A stretch of DNA of 64,000 bases from Vesta saturnalis (GCA_036346205.1 JARFJB010002417.1:2940001-3004000); one strand, 5' to 3'. Shown: positions 43,344-59,510, numbered from the stretch's first letter. Made by a program: numbers and translations. The notes: generated by a model not told the origin, from the sequence alone.

Positions 43344-44454
43344 CCCTTTCAGTAGCCGTGGGTACAATTGTACCTCCCAAGTTTATAAATATGTTTAACC
43401 TTTAAACAATTCATTGATGTGGTCATCGTAACTCAATCTGTAATGCTTGAACATGTAATTACATTTTCCGTACGTAGATGGCAACAGCAGTGTCATCGTT
43501 TGACGTTCAAACAGTTAAAATTGTCAGTGTGTTCGTGTTAGTAAGAGTCGCAGCAGGTAAGACAATTGAAATCTTTTATTATTTCTTTTATCAAACGCAA
43601 TCGATTATTTATTTTTGATAGAATACAAATAAAAATGCTGCGTTTTATCGATGATTGATATATTTTTGTCATTAATTATTTGTGTACCTGGCTAAGCGGT
43701 CATAAAAATTTAAGGGTACAATTGTACTCATAGTGACTAAAGCATTGTGTTCCATGTCTACAATTGTACCCAAAATAACTAGAGGATAGGGGTTTTACTT
43801 TTAGTTGGTGAAATATTTTTTCTTTTTATTTAAGATTATCATGACTTCAAAACGGTGGAAAAAGCCATTTTTAACGGAAGAGGAACTCTTACAAGAATTG
43901 GAAGCCGGTGTATCTGACATAGAATGCTTGAGTGACGGGTCAGATGATGATGAGGAAGTAATAATTAGAGAAAGGATTTACGACGAAGAGGAAGCTAACC
44001 GAGACAGCGAAGACAGTTCAGATGATGAGAGGGAGGAGATAACAGAAAATAATGATGAATGTATCACTCCGAAAAAGGATGTGAAATGGTTAGGAAATGT
44101 CAATTATCTAACAAGGGATTTATATTACCAAACTTCTCTCTTATCGAATGAAAACATCACTGAAAATTATCCAATCACGTACTTCATAAAAAATAATGTT
44201 CCCAATTTTTTATATTTTAATAGAGAGTTTGTTTGACAAGTTTTAATTAAAAATAAACGTTTTAAGTTCTGTACCATGTTCAATTAATTTTCCTTTAAGT
44301 ACTTTTGGGTACAAATGAACCCATGCAATTTTTTCTTTAGTAACGAAAAAAACAATTTTGTAATATCGAAATCATTATTTAATAAATAACAATATTTTAT
44401 TGCAACAAAAGAAAAATTTTTTATTGTCACAAAAATAAATCGCTACTGAAAGGG
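43344..44454 (+). mobile_element. piggyBac-like element, internally deleted, with CTAA duplication
   Basis: The terminal inverted repeat CCCTTTCAGTAGC is at 43344-43356 and, in reverse, at 44442-44454. CTAA flanks it on both sides (43340-43343 and 44455-44458), a variant of the canonical TTAA piggyBac target. GGGTACAATTGTACC-type palindromes occur at 43360-43374, 43714-43727, 43759-43771 and, degenerate, at 44307-44322. The 1111-bp length is less than half that of a complete piggyBac. Confidence 0.85.
43841..44236 (+). CDS. N-terminal fragment of a piggyBac-type transposase
   Basis: This is a 131-residue frame from ATG 43841 that carries only the N-terminal part of the transposase. It opens with the typical MTSKRWKKPFLTEEELLQEL, followed by a strongly acidic stretch (residues about 25-80: DIECLSDGSDDDEE, DSEDSSDDEREE) as in piggyBac N-termini. 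After residue 80 it runs into NVNYLTRDLYYQTSLLSNEN and a tail not known from the family. The catalytic DDD domain and the Cys-rich C-terminal DNA-binding domain are missing, so no transposase activity is expected. The copy must be moved in trans if it is mobile at all. The start is chosen because the family pattern begins at this methionine. It could also encode a binding-domain-like repressor, but there is no evidence for use. Confidence 0.75.
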   Translation: MTSKRWKKPFLTEEELLQELEAGVSDIECLSDGSDDDEEVIIRERIYDEEEANRDSEDSSDDEREEITENNDECITPKKDVKWLGNVNYLTRDLYYQTSLLSNENITENYPITYFIKNNVPNFLYFNREFV

Positions 44455-44972
44455 CTAACCTATGAGATAGTAATAGAAAAGACAGTAGCCTTAAATTATG
44501 CAAGGAAAAAGTTATACTAGGCGGGGCTTATTGTCACATACAGATGACCACTTTTCCAGAACTTTACTTGGAAATTGAGATAAATTGCTTTATTTTAATT
44601 GACATTTTTTTATAAATACAAATAACGTACACAGTTTTAATCATTCCTCTTCATTAAATATACAAAGCATAATCGAGGTAATGTGAGTAAGTATATGATG
44701 GTATTGAGAAAAAAAAATTACTTAATCTCTGATTTTTGGTTTTATGTAAATAACATAACCCAGTGTTACAATACCATATATAACAGATTTTCTGAATAGT
44801 ATTCGTGATTACTCAGGCAATTGATCACAACTATGTTCAATTAATTATTTAAAAACACTTTTAGAGATCAAATCATCTAAAATACAAGTAATCGCTTGAA
44901 TACAAATTAATTTCACATTATGAATAATGTAATGTACTATATGTTACGTAATAACACGGAATGCATGTGATT

Positions 44973-44974
<2 letters not shown>

Positions 44975-45025
<51 letters not shown>
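44975..45025. repeat. (TA)n microsatellite
   Basis: About 25 TA units with no identifiable element border. Confidence 0.95.
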
Positions 45026-45029
<4 letters not shown>

Positions 45030-45640
45030 TGGCTTTAATGAAATAAATAAATTATCTGTTACTTCAATATAAATATAAATATTAATATAAATATATAAAT
45101 ATGCTCCGGACTAACTCAAAATATCTCTAACGGGGATAAAGCTCAATTGCTTTTAAACTTATTGTTGGCAAATAAAATCAGTAATAACTTTTAACCTTCT
45201 AAATTATTATAATTGCATTAAAATGTAAGCGTGATATTATAGAAAATTTTATTTCACACATGGAAATGTTTACGTCAAATAAATTGTAATTTATAATAAG
45301 TGATTTCTGTGTGAAACAGACTTTAGTTGAATCTGCACAATAAAGCATGCGTTGCGTTCTAACTGACTTAATTAAATGCAGCCTGTCAAAATTTCAATAA
45401 ATGATCTAAAATATGTGAGTACAATTATGTTTTTGTTCAAAATAAAACTATAATGTTGATAAATACACCGGTTCATTTACTTTACAGATATTTATAACAT
45501 GTCGCACAAACATTTATACATAACCAATAAAAACATAAATACAGGAAATCAAAAGAATAAACAATGCAATAATGGGTTATGATAGTAAAATTTCACTCAC
45601 ATGTGTTACTGCACTTTCCAAATAATGTTTTCATTAGGCT
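45026..45640. other. No recognisable feature
   Basis: AT-rich, no motif. Confidence 0.4.
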
Positions 45641-45642
45641 TG

Positions 45643-45912
45643 TTCCATATTCAAAAATTGGACGTAGACTTCTTCCCATGTGTAGACGATGATACTGCTT
45701 TGCTGTTCACAATGGTGTTGCTTAATTTTCCATAATTCATCCAAATCCAATTTACTGCTAAACGACTCTTCCTCGTGGTAAATGTGATGTAACGTAATAT
45801 TGCTGATATATTTTAAATAATCACCTTATTTTAAATTGTATGTTTAAATGTTTGTTTAAATACTTACAAAATTTTTCGGATTTAAATTTATATTTTATTT
45901 TCATATAAATTT
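45643..45912 (-). other. Candidate short host-gene fragment, RWD-like (two exons)
   Basis: On the minus strand an ATG near 45912 starts MKIKYKFKSEKF and reaches GTAAGTATTT, a good splice donor. About 60 bp later an acceptor-like TATATCAG is followed by an open stretch (HHIYHEEESFSSKLDLDELW, then IIVYTWEEVYVQFLNMEQA) that ends in TAA at about 45643. LDELW, followed by a hydrophobic VYTWEE block, is reminiscent of the second half of RWD domains as in RNF14-like E3 ligases. The weak acceptor (few pyrimidines) and the small size leave this uncertain. It is the only sequence in the window that does not look like a transposon yet has exon-like composition. Confidence 0.3.
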
Positions 45913-47551
45913 TAATTAATTGCACTTTTATTTTAGATGCCGTTATGGAATTTAGTTTATTTAACACTCTGCGTCACTTTCAAGGAAAATAAACATCAAA
46001 TGCAAAATAATTGTTTGGTTTTACTAACATAAAAAAAAACACATCATCCGATGTTTGAACACGAATTCAAATTGAAACAATTATACTAATCGACACTTAT
46101 AATCGGTAACCTAATTTTTAAATTTTGTTATAGGTTAAAACAATTGTTTCCGAGACCTCGACTCTACGTTGATCGTGTTTCAAAACCGATAATGTAAACG
46201 AAACTTGTAACTTCAAAAGCAAGAGTTGCAAAAGCAAAAAGCAAGAGAGTGAGAAATCAGGAGCAATTTCTTTTATACATTTCTCTTGGATACCAAATTT
46301 TCAACTTTTTTTCCACATTACACACAAAAGATTCAAGCATCTGATTGGTCTAAACAAAATTGCTAACTTAACTAAAATACAAATTATGCTATAACTTTTT
46401 TAAAACAAATCGGCTTTACTTTTTGAACAGATTTGGAATCAGGGCAACTTTCCGCATAAAAAGACACCTCACAAGCCCTATTTCGCTTTGAAGCTTTGCA
46501 TTTTGACAATTTAAAATCTAAATTTACTTATATCTAAGAAATTCTATATTTTACACCCAAACTAATTACATATTCGGAATCTACATGAAAAACTATATCA
46601 GAATACATTTATTTCAAACCATTTAACTTAATTTATCAGAAATTCCATTTTCATATTTAAATTTTAGGTAGTTAACCCAACTTTTCTAATTTTATGTTCA
46701 TATTACCTGTATATTGTAAATTTCTTTATGAAAATGAGGGAAACCTACTATTATGTGCTTTTATAATTTATTCTAAACTTAACTTACCCTAAAAAACTAT
46801 AAATTTGCAAAATTCTTAAATATAGTACTTAACCTAACTTAATATAATTTTTACTTATAACTTGCTTGTTAATTTATCATGTTCTTAGAACTGTCTTTAA
46901 CACCAATACTGTTTACTTTTACTCCATAGTCTATAACTTTGTCATATTAGAAATCCATATGTTTAACACATTTATGTAATTCTTTTACACAAAATGTAAT
47001 TTTATATTAAATATCACATTATAGAAATGTTGTTCATGTTCATATCAATGTTTCTAAATCACTACCACTTCTCCTGCACTTTTTATACACTTTGTCTGTG
47101 AAATATTAATATACAGTTCGTATCATAACCCTTTCTCCAAGTTTATATAGTTCTTGCATTGCACGTAAATCTCTACCTGTTCTACATATTAGAATTAACC
47201 TACTTCATGTGATTAATATCTGTAAAGTATTTAAACTGCTTAAATAAATTGATTAAACTGTAAAATTACTGAAATATGTTCACCGAAACTAATCCTACCC
47301 ACAAATATCAATCGTTCTGACCTTCCTCACATGCTACTGGTATAGCTTATTGCTTTTATGAATAAAACAACTTTGTGCACACCCCACAAAGCCTGTTTTA
47401 TTAATCAAAACCATATTTTCCCTCTCGTATACTAATTTTCTTATTAAAACGAACTGTATACATTCTCAAATCTATTTAAATTTGCACACTATAAAGAATA
47501 AAAGCTTGATAACTCTAGCCCCTGTGTTATTCTTATTTCTAACCATCTCAA

Positions 47552-47554
<3 letters not shown>
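45913..47554. other. No recognisable feature
   Basis: AT-rich sequence. If the preceding fragment is a gene, its promoter could lie near 46140-46260, but I see no firm signal. Confidence 0.4.

Positions 47555-47612
<58 letters not shown>
47555..47612. repeat. (TA)n microsatellite
   Basis: About 28 TA units. Confidence 0.95.
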
Positions 47613-47613
<1 letters not shown>

Positions 47614-48990
47614 AACCTTTGTTACACTTGTTTATTTTTACCCACACTGCTTCTACTACTATATGAACGTAGCACATACAACATTATTTTTACACACATT
47701 AATAAATCAAACGGACTAAACGAACGACTGACGTTTACTGATATGATTCGACAAAATTGACATACCAATATGGCGGATGTGATACCATTTCCTTTCTTGA
47801 TATGTCATCTCCCGACCTATACTAACTCAATAAATTTAACCTATTTCTAACCTAATTAACATGGTCTACGTAATTTCTAAAATAACTGCAACGAAGATGT
47901 ATTCATAAATTGACATGAATGAATAGAGTACCCTTATAAAGTATACCTTGCTCATAACACAATCGCCATTCAATTTTTAACTTCAGCTTTCCGATAAAAT
48001 TTAAGCACAATTTTTAATCGTTTCTCATTGCAAGGTACTCGTATGTTACGTACAAGAAATATTATTATGTGTATACACAATCTCCGACATACCTACCATT
48101 TCCATAAGTTTCTACTTGAATTATTTCTAATATCACACCATAACTTCAACTTGCTATCTAAAATGCTTTCACCCGCCGCAATATATTAAACTTGAAAAGA
48201 TTAAGATGAAAAGTTTTTCATTTGATTCGAAAAAGGTTGTAGACGATAAAAGTAGACCTTCATCACGCTTTTTTTTTCTCTTTGAAACGGTTACCTTTGG
48301 ATTTAGAATGTTCTCGCGGTTTTTAACACACACCACCCCAGGTATTTCTTCTTTTTTTCTGTATTTTTAAATGTGCATGAGGTTTTTTTTGTTATTGACA
48401 TGTCGAGTATACAAAGAGTTTAGAAATTTTCTTTCATCTCACGTAAACTATCTGGCTAGTTAACCTGGTATATATTAGTATAAATTATAAAGCTTTCTAT
48501 TCACTCTAACCAGAGGCTTAATTTCTAACCCAGTATTCAGTTTTGTTTCTGAAAATAAGTGATGCCTACGTTAACAATACTTTCTGCAGCGTTTGTAGCA
48601 CGCGCGGTCTAGAAATACATTTAAACGAATAACACGTACAAAAAAGAAGCTTGTTAAATTAATAAAAGGTCAGAAATATCTATACATTTGAAATATAAAG
48701 CCGAATAGAAATTCTGTGAGTTCTTAGTTTTACATTTAAAGAATACTGTGTAGATTTAAAAAACTCTAAAAGAAATAATAAGTGGAAACACAACTATCTA
48801 ATTCAGGTTTTAATCTGTTTTTGGATTCCGGAGATGATACCGGTACTATAAATGACACATCTTTGTGGTTATTGTTTAATAAATCTTAAATATGCCGTAA
48901 TCTTCAATTATACATATAATTACATGAAACTTACAGCGCCCGCTCAAGCAGTTATGCCGCCCCGGATAAAAAAAAAATTACCGCCCCTTA
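47613..48990. other. No recognisable feature
   Basis: AT-rich DNA without motifs or open frames I can interpret. Confidence 0.4.
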
Positions 48991-49113
48991 AGAATGTGTG
49001 TATATGTGTGTGGGGGTGTGGGTGTGGGTGTGGATGTGTGTGCTTGTGTGTGCGTGTGCGAGTGCGTGCGCGAACGCGTGAGTATGCGTGTGCGTGCGTG
49101 CGTGTGCATGCGC

Positions 49114-49156
<43 letters not shown>
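48991..49156. repeat. GT-rich then (TA)n compound microsatellite
   Basis: GTGTGG/GTGTGC units (48991-49112) pass directly into (TA)n (49113-49156), which abuts the next transposon. Confidence 0.95.
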
Positions 49157-53193
<4,037 letters not shown>

Positions 53194-53439
53194 ATGCAGT
53201 TTGAGAGGATACCCGGGTTGACAACCGCTGACAAAAGGGTAGCAGGTAAGGCCGCCTTTTGCAAGGTATTAACAGATAAGCTGGTGTATACAAAAGAAGG
53301 GTCGATTTTGAATGACGGGGAAGTATTGCAATACTGTAGCCCATATACCGTACACTGTAAAGTCAGACTGAAACACACTATAGATGGCGTCACTGACATT
53401 TATTTTAAATTGCAACCAAAAACGATTTTCGCCGATTAA
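53194..53439 (+). CDS. Orphan open frame of 81 codons, unknown
   Basis: The frame runs from ATG 53194 (MQFERIPGLTTADKRVAGKA) to TAA 53437-53439 and is less AT-biased than its surroundings. The minus strand is open over most of the same interval, which weakens the case for either. I do not recognise a family in either reading. It lies directly beside a Penelope-type terminal repeat, so it might be a leftover of another element into which that repeat inserted. Confidence 0.25.
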   Translation: MQFERIPGLTTADKRVAGKAAFCKVLTDKLVYTKEGSILNDGEVLQYCSPYTVHCKVRLKHTIDGVTDIYFKLQPKTIFAD

Positions 53440-53454
53440 TTCTTTGTAAAATAA

Positions 53455-53991
53455 CCTTTGAATATGAAAATGTAAACTTTCACCACTATTGCACATACTA
53501 AAATACTTATCTTTTTTTGGGTTTTTTATATGGTGTATTTGTATATTTAAGTTATGTAATCTAAATGTTTCGATAACACTTACAGTTATCTTTGTCAGTA
53601 GTAATATTATCTATTAAAATTGTTAAAGATGTTGAAATAATTTTGTAAAATTTGAAAAATTGAAAACCCAAACATAATCCTGCTACTCCTATAACAGTCT
53701 GGTAAATGTGTAAAGCCAACTATGGAATGCAATATTAGTAAAGAATAACTAGATCATCAGTAAATAAAATATTAAATCGCCTTGACGATGTCAAATCAGA
53801 ACAACCTCTAACGGTCGAAGACTAATAGCAAAAAATGTCACCCAAAGAAATTTAACAAAATTTAATCACATTATGATGTAAGTGTAAAGTTATACAAAAA
53901 TTTAATTTGAAATTGATAAAAACATTCATAAATAGAAACTTAACATCTATTAAAATAATCCTGTCAAATCTAACACAGAAATAGCTTTGTC

Positions 53992-53994
<3 letters not shown>
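53455..53994 (-). mobile_element. Penelope-like pLTR copy with hammerhead-like motif
   Basis: It matches 24355-25180 in the same orientation over most of its length. Shared phrases include GTTTCGATAACACTTACAG, CAAATCAGAACA-like and TTATGATGTAAGTGTAAAGT. It ends at a (TA)n tract. No reverse transcriptase is attached. Confidence 0.65.
53567..53598 (-). ncRNA. Hammerhead-like motif, one core change
   Basis: The minus strand reads CTGACAA, GATAAC and GTTATC as stem II, then GAAAC. The G of CUGANGA is A here, which should inactivate it. Confidence 0.45.

Positions 53995-54058
<64 letters not shown>
53995..54058. repeat. (TA)n microsatellite between pLTR and LINE
   Basis: About 31 TA units. Confidence 0.95.
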
Positions 54059-54060
<2 letters not shown>

Positions 54061-54061
<1 letters not shown>

Positions 54062-55577
54062 CTCATTATTTACAATTTTGCAAACTAATCTAGTTATATT
54101 CCCTCTACATATTCTACTATTTACATTTACATTTCTACTTTACACACCATCTATCTTTTCCCATTTGTTCCCTCTCCCATTATCTGTTTTCTCCTATTCC
54201 ATGTTTCCTTCTTCAACTCCTTTCCCCTTGTCTTTTCCTGTAGTATTTCTTCTGTACTCCTGTCATCCTCCCTTAACTCCCTGCACTCTTCTCCGTGTTA
54301 TCTACAATCCTTTCTTCCTATTTCCACCAATACTTCTTTCCCAATTCTTCATTTCCGCGTTGGAACCTCGCTATCATTTTTTTTTGTTTTTCCCCTTCTC
54401 CTTTCAGATATCCTAGTATTCGTTCTCCTTTAATCTTAACATAATTTACGTTGTATTTGGTTTCTTTTATTTTTGTCCATCTTTATCACTTGTGTAAGTC
54501 CCTGTCTCTTCTTATTATGTCCCCTCCTACTCTCAGTACCTCTTCCCTTAATCTCTCTACTTCTTCCCTCGTATACCCGTTTCTTTTATAATATTCTTCT
54601 GTATTATCTTCTCCGTATTTCACTCTCCCTTCCCTTATCTCTTTCCAGCATGCCTGTATTATTTTACATTCCGTTCTTCCTCTCATTTCTTCTTCATACT
54701 TTACTGCCCATCTTCCTGTCTCTGTCATTATTTTGACTTCCCGCACTTCCTCTCTAATAATATACCCCGATGTTTCATCAAGACCCAATAGGCATTTTCA
54801 GATTTTTTTGGTAGCCCTTCCACCTCTTTTTACTCCTTCCACCCCCCACTTCTGCCCCATATAGCACCACACTCTTTATTAATGTACCAAATAGCAGCTT
54901 CTTTTTCCCTAAACCCATACCAAACAACCCTTCCCCCACACTTCACACTTGTCCTATTAATTTATTTTCTTTTCTCACTCTTTCCTTTGTATGCTCCCCA
55001 GCCTCATTGTTCTGTCTCATGGTATATCCCAGGTATGTGAGTTCCTTCACCTGCTGTACACCCTCTTCCCTCCATTTCCACTTTTCCATTTTCCTTCTCC
55101 CCCCTCCCTTTCCGAATACCACCATTTCTGTTTTCTTTGTGTTTATTTCCAGTTCCTTTCTTTTCATATATCTTTCCAACGCTTTTACCATCTCCTTAAT
55201 TTCTTGTTCCTCCACCAACACTATGTCGTTTGCGTATGCCAGCGACCACACCTTCAGCTTCTCTACCACCAATTCTCCTGTCTGCTGCCCTCTTAATGTT
55301 TCCTCCAGATCCCCCGTACATACCGAAAACAGGCTTGGGCTCAATGGGCATCATTATCTCAATCCCTTCCTTGTGACGAATTCCTAGCTTATCTCACCAT
55401 TCACTCTCACCCTACACCTCGTTTCCTCAGAGATTTCCTTCTTCCTTTCTATCAGTCTTTCATTTATCTTCTTTTTTCTGAGGTATTCTCAACTTTATCT
55501 ATGTTCACTCCGTCGAACGCCGATTTTAAGTCCACAAATAAGGCTGCCATTTACGACTTTTCTTATCTAATTCTTTA
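54061..55577 (-). pseudogene. LINE ORF2, 3' half (reverse transcriptase palm to C-terminus)
   Basis: The minus strand resumes at 55560 with MAALFVDLKSAFDGV (RT motif A, catalytic D). It continues through a frameshifted stretch to SPSLFSVCTGDLEE and SLAYANDIVLVEEQE, where YADD has become YAND. The MKRKELEINTKKTEMVVFGK and VKELTYLGYTMRQN blocks follow. The C-terminal part at 54788-54486 has GLDETSGYIIREE, which I recognise from LINEs that are common in ants and other insects. Two frameshifts are seen (near 55350 and 54940). Its 5' half lies at 62008-63460, beyond the Penelope composite. Together they form one LINE on the minus strand. The downstream end lies at the (TA)n tract at 54058. Confidence 0.8.
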
Positions 55578-56342
<765 letters not shown>

Positions 56343-56543
56343 CGGCGATATAACCTGTTTACAATTTATTTATACTAAACACAACAAATGGGAGAAAGGA
56401 GATATTACTATACGATAAAACAGACTGAATAAAATTCCACTATAAAGCCATAAAATACGTATAACTGAAAAAATTGAACAACAATAATTAAACTAACCAA
56501 GTAAAGACATGTAACCCACCCATAAGACACACTAATGAAAAGG

Positions 56544-58358
56544 TTATTTTTTGTCTAATGTAAGGATATAACTATAGATACTACTAAGGTTTTTTATATC
56601 CGATTTTTTGTTGACTGTAGGATTTTGATTAATATATATCATCTCTAAAAAAATTCTTTTTTCATAATTTAACACGGACTCTATTATTTTCGCGTTACTA
56701 TAATCGAACCCATGTTTTTCATTGATAGCATGTTCGGCTAGAGCGCAAGATAACTTCTTACGCTTCACATCACTTTTATGCGATGTGATTCTACCTAACA
56801 AGCATCTCGATGTTTGGCCAATGTATAACATATTGCAATCCGAACACGGTATAGAGTAGATCACGTTGGATTTTTCTAGAGCTTTAAGTGGGGTCTTTGT
56901 TCTAGTGTAAAGGAGAGAAACCGTTTTAATATTTCTGGTACTTATTTTTAGTTCTTTTAGATTTTGAAAGAAGTGTGTTAATTTGGGAGTTAGGTTAGGG
57001 ATAAAAGGTAAGGTAACATAAATAGTTTTTTTGACTTCTGTGGCCTGAATATCCTGGTCATCATCAACAAAATTAGAAATAGAATTGTGTTCATATTTGT
57101 TATGCTTATAGGTAGTAAATAGCATTTTATTAATAATTGCCTTGGGAAAAGAGTTTTCTATCAAGACACCCCTTAGTAAAGTCAGTCCTTTATTAGTATA
57201 CTCCGGATGAGAAAGCTTTAATACTCTAGCCTTCAGGGCTAATATCAAATTTGTTTTCATCCTGAAAGGATGTTGAGAGTGATAACTAATGAACCTATTG
57301 CTACAAGTGGGTTTTCTGTACCATTCTGTTTTGAGAGTATTGTTCGTGTCTCGGTGGACTAACATATCTAAGAAGGGGATACATCGATTTTCCTCTTTCT
57401 CACAAGTAAATTGTAAATGTTCATTATAGTTATTAAATAAATTCAACACAAACTCTACTTTGTCTTCGGGTAAGGCTAATAAGATGTCATCTACATAACG
57501 TTTAATAAAGGGGACGCAAAAGGGAATCTTGGTAGAACACTCTTCTATAAGATCATCAAGTACATAATTGCACAGAATGGGAGAAATTGATGATCCCATT
57601 GGAGTACCAAAAATTTGTTTGTAGCATTCATTGTTAAAAACTAAGATATTCGATTCAAATATGAACCTAAGTACTGTGTGGAATTCTTCCAAGTTCAGAT
57701 TACAGTTTAAAGTGATGTCATTCCAATGTTTGTTTATGCTTTTCAGGACAACTTGGAGAGGTAAGTTAGTAAACAGGGAAACCACATCAAAGCTAACTAG
57801 AATATATCCAACGGGGATACTTTGATTATTAATGTAGTAGCTGAAGGCAAACGAATCTTTAATATAATAATCGTTGTTATTATTGTACGTTTTAGTCAAA
57901 ATTTCAGTAAGGTATTTGGCCCATTTACCATTAGGATCGTTAATCGAAGACACAATTGGTCTCATAGTTAGTGTATCTTTATGGATTTTCGGTAACGTGT
58001 AAAATCTAGGGGCTACAGAATTATATATCGTGAGAGCCTTCGCAACCTGGGTGGAAATTTTGTTTTCATCCCTAAGTTTAGACACTAATTTATTAGCTTT
58101 CTGTTGCAATGTACAATTAGGATTGTTCTGAAGTTTAATATAGTGTTTATCATCTTTAAGTAATGCTGTACTTTTATTAATATATACATCTTTGTACATT
58201 GCCACAGTCACATTTCCTTTATCACTTCTCACGATGTAGATTTCTGGATGTTCATTTAAAAATTTTTTACTTTCTAAAAATATCTTATCTGACGTATGGT
58301 TATTTTTATTAGTATTATGTAAGTAGTTAGTAATTACATTAGTACATTTAGATCTCAC
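56544..58358 (-). CDS. Penelope reverse transcriptase with GIY-YIG endonuclease
   Basis: This is a 604-residue intact frame. The RT domain spans residues about 40-420. Visible are PKIHK (123-127), RPIVSS (133-138), SFDVVSLF with the catalytic D191, GTPMGSSISP (251-260) and YVDDILLAL with the catalytic pair at 290-291. A long linker follows. The C-terminal 100 residues form the GIY-YIG nuclease (IYSIPCSDCNMLYIGQT, then RITSHKSDVKRK and AEHAINEKHGFDY, with the conserved late E in NYEKRIFLEMIYI). The CxxC before LYIGQT is the zinc-binding extra of Penelope-type GIY-YIG domains. The enzyme nicks the target and primes reverse transcription there. The frame overlaps the upstream frame (58348-59010) by 11 bases in another register, so a frameshift, natural or mutational, would be needed to make one protein. 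Confidence 0.95.
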   Translation of the reverse strand: MRSKCTNVITNYLHNTNKNNHTSDKIFLESKKFLNEHPEIYIVRSDKGNVTVAMYKDVYINKSTALLKDDKHYIKLQNNPNCTLQQKANKLVSKLRDENKISTQVAKALTIYNSVAPRFYTLPKIHKDTLTMRPIVSSINDPNGKWAKYLTEILTKTYNNNNDYYIKDSFAFSYYINNQSIPVGYILVSFDVVSLFTNLPLQVVLKSINKHWNDITLNCNLNLEEFHTVLRFIFESNILVFNNECYKQIFGTPMGSSISPILCNYVLDDLIEECSTKIPFCVPFIKRYVDDILLALPEDKVEFVLNLFNNYNEHLQFTCEKEENRCIPFLDMLVHRDTNNTLKTEWYRKPTCSNRFISYHSQHPFRMKTNLILALKARVLKLSHPEYTNKGLTLLRGVLIENSFPKAIINKMLFTTYKHNKYEHNSISNFVDDDQDIQATEVKKTIYVTLPFIPNLTPKLTHFFQNLKELKISTRNIKTVSLLYTRTKTPLKALEKSNVIYSIPCSDCNMLYIGQTSRCLLGRITSHKSDVKRKKLSCALAEHAINEKHGFDYSNAKIIESVLNYEKRIFLEMIYINQNPTVNKKSDIKNLSSIYSYILTLDKK

Positions 58359-59010
58359 AATGTCTTTTTCTTTTAGGCAATTTATTTATAGCACACTCTA
58401 TGTCAGCTAATAAGGTTGAAATCTTGAAATCTTTCCTATTAGGGTATAAACAGAACTTAGGACCTAGTGAGATAAGTTTTTTCACATTCATAGGAAAATC
58501 AACATCAGTGAGATTTTTAAACCACTTATCTTGAAAAGATATAGTGGCGAATTCTTCCTTTCTCAGTTTCTCAAATTTTTGGATATTATTTTGTTTGATT
58601 TTATAATATAACCTATTATATTTAATATTTTGGTTATACTTAAAATCGTTTAATATGTGAATGGGGAGCACGGAGCTCAGTTCCATTATAATATCTTTGA
58701 GCGAGTTATCAAAAAATTTTAGTTCTGAGAAAGTGGATTTTATTTCTAAATTTAACAAATTTTTCTTTAACCTTGTGTTGAAGTTGTGTATTTTTCTTCC
58801 TGTCTTTCCTGAGTGATGGTGAAGCATGTTATTAATGTTTACTGTTCCCTGATTAATGTGTTTTGGAAATACTTGGTGTTTTCGACATTTGATAAGAAAC
58901 GACCTTCTGTTACGAAACGACGCTATCTTGTTGTTGGTATTGGCCCATTTTTTCAGTAGCCGGACAATGTGAGTCCCGTACCTTTGTTTGATGTTGTTAT
59001 AGAACCCCAT
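58348..59010 (-). CDS. Penelope N-terminal region, separate frame
   Basis: A 220-residue frame from ATG 59010 (MGFYNNIKQRYGTHIVRLLK), 12 bases inside the downstream pLTR. It is rich in Lys and Asn with no named domain. In other Penelope-like elements this region is the N-terminal extension before the RT. It ends RKRHCEI at 58348, and the RT frame begins at 58358, so the two frames overlap by 11 bases with an AAAAGAAAAAG run in the overlap. A slip there would join them. The inverted copy starts after this region, so it cannot be used to check whether the shift is natural. Confidence 0.75.
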   Translation of the reverse strand: MGFYNNIKQRYGTHIVRLLKKWANTNNKIASFRNRRSFLIKCRKHQVFPKHINQGTVNINNMLHHHSGKTGRKIHNFNTRLKKNLLNLEIKSTFSELKFFDNSLKDIIMELSSVLPIHILNDFKYNQNIKYNRLYYKIKQNNIQKFEKLRKEEFATISFQDKWFKNLTDVDFPMNVKKLISLGPKFCLYPNRKDFKISTLLADIECAINKLPKRKRHCEI

Positions 59011-59022
59011 TTTTAATTCTTT

Positions 59023-59510
59023 AGTAGGAAGGTAATATTGACTGTGTGGAAATTTAAATTGATCAATTTATATTGAGGGAGCAGTCATCTATTCATGTTT
59101 AATTAGGCCAGGGTTTAAAAGAAAACTCTTTGATATTTGTCAAGCTTTCGAGATAGTTTTAATCTCTTTTTCAAGACAGCTAGAACCAAGAAAACCGAGA
59201 TAATATTATTTTCTAGGAGCATGTCATGCATTAATTTATCTAATAATAAAACTTACATGTCGTGAGGCTAAACTATAAGTAACATTATTTCTTAAACAGA
59301 AGGACGTCAATTAATCTTGTTAATATAACTAGAGAACACCAATAAATAATTTTAAAACAGGATATAAAAATATATAACAGAGAAAAAACCCCTTAAGATT
59401 GTATGACATAGACAGCGGTGTACTATTACATTGAGTTAAATTATTATATTATTAGAAATTAAAAATAAAACGACTGAATACACTATTGACAATTTTGTAA
59501 CCGAGTGGAC
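59023..59510 (-). repeat. Penelope pLTR, copy 2 (shared)
   Basis: It lies between the start of the full coding unit and the break of the inverted copy. It ends GAGTGGAC and is followed at once by TAATGTAATTAC of the inverted copy. It carries the hammerhead-related motif at about 59145-59175. Confidence 0.85.

Noticed and set aside
54078..55387. Plus-strand frames rich in Leu, Phe, Ser and Pro (54078-54736, 54991-55387)
   Set aside because: They are the antisense of the LINE reverse transcriptase, whose own motifs on the minus strand are clear.
57631..57825. Plus-strand 64-codon frame and its twin at 60028-60222 on the minus strand
   Set aside because: They are identical antisense shadows of the Penelope RT in the two inverted copies.
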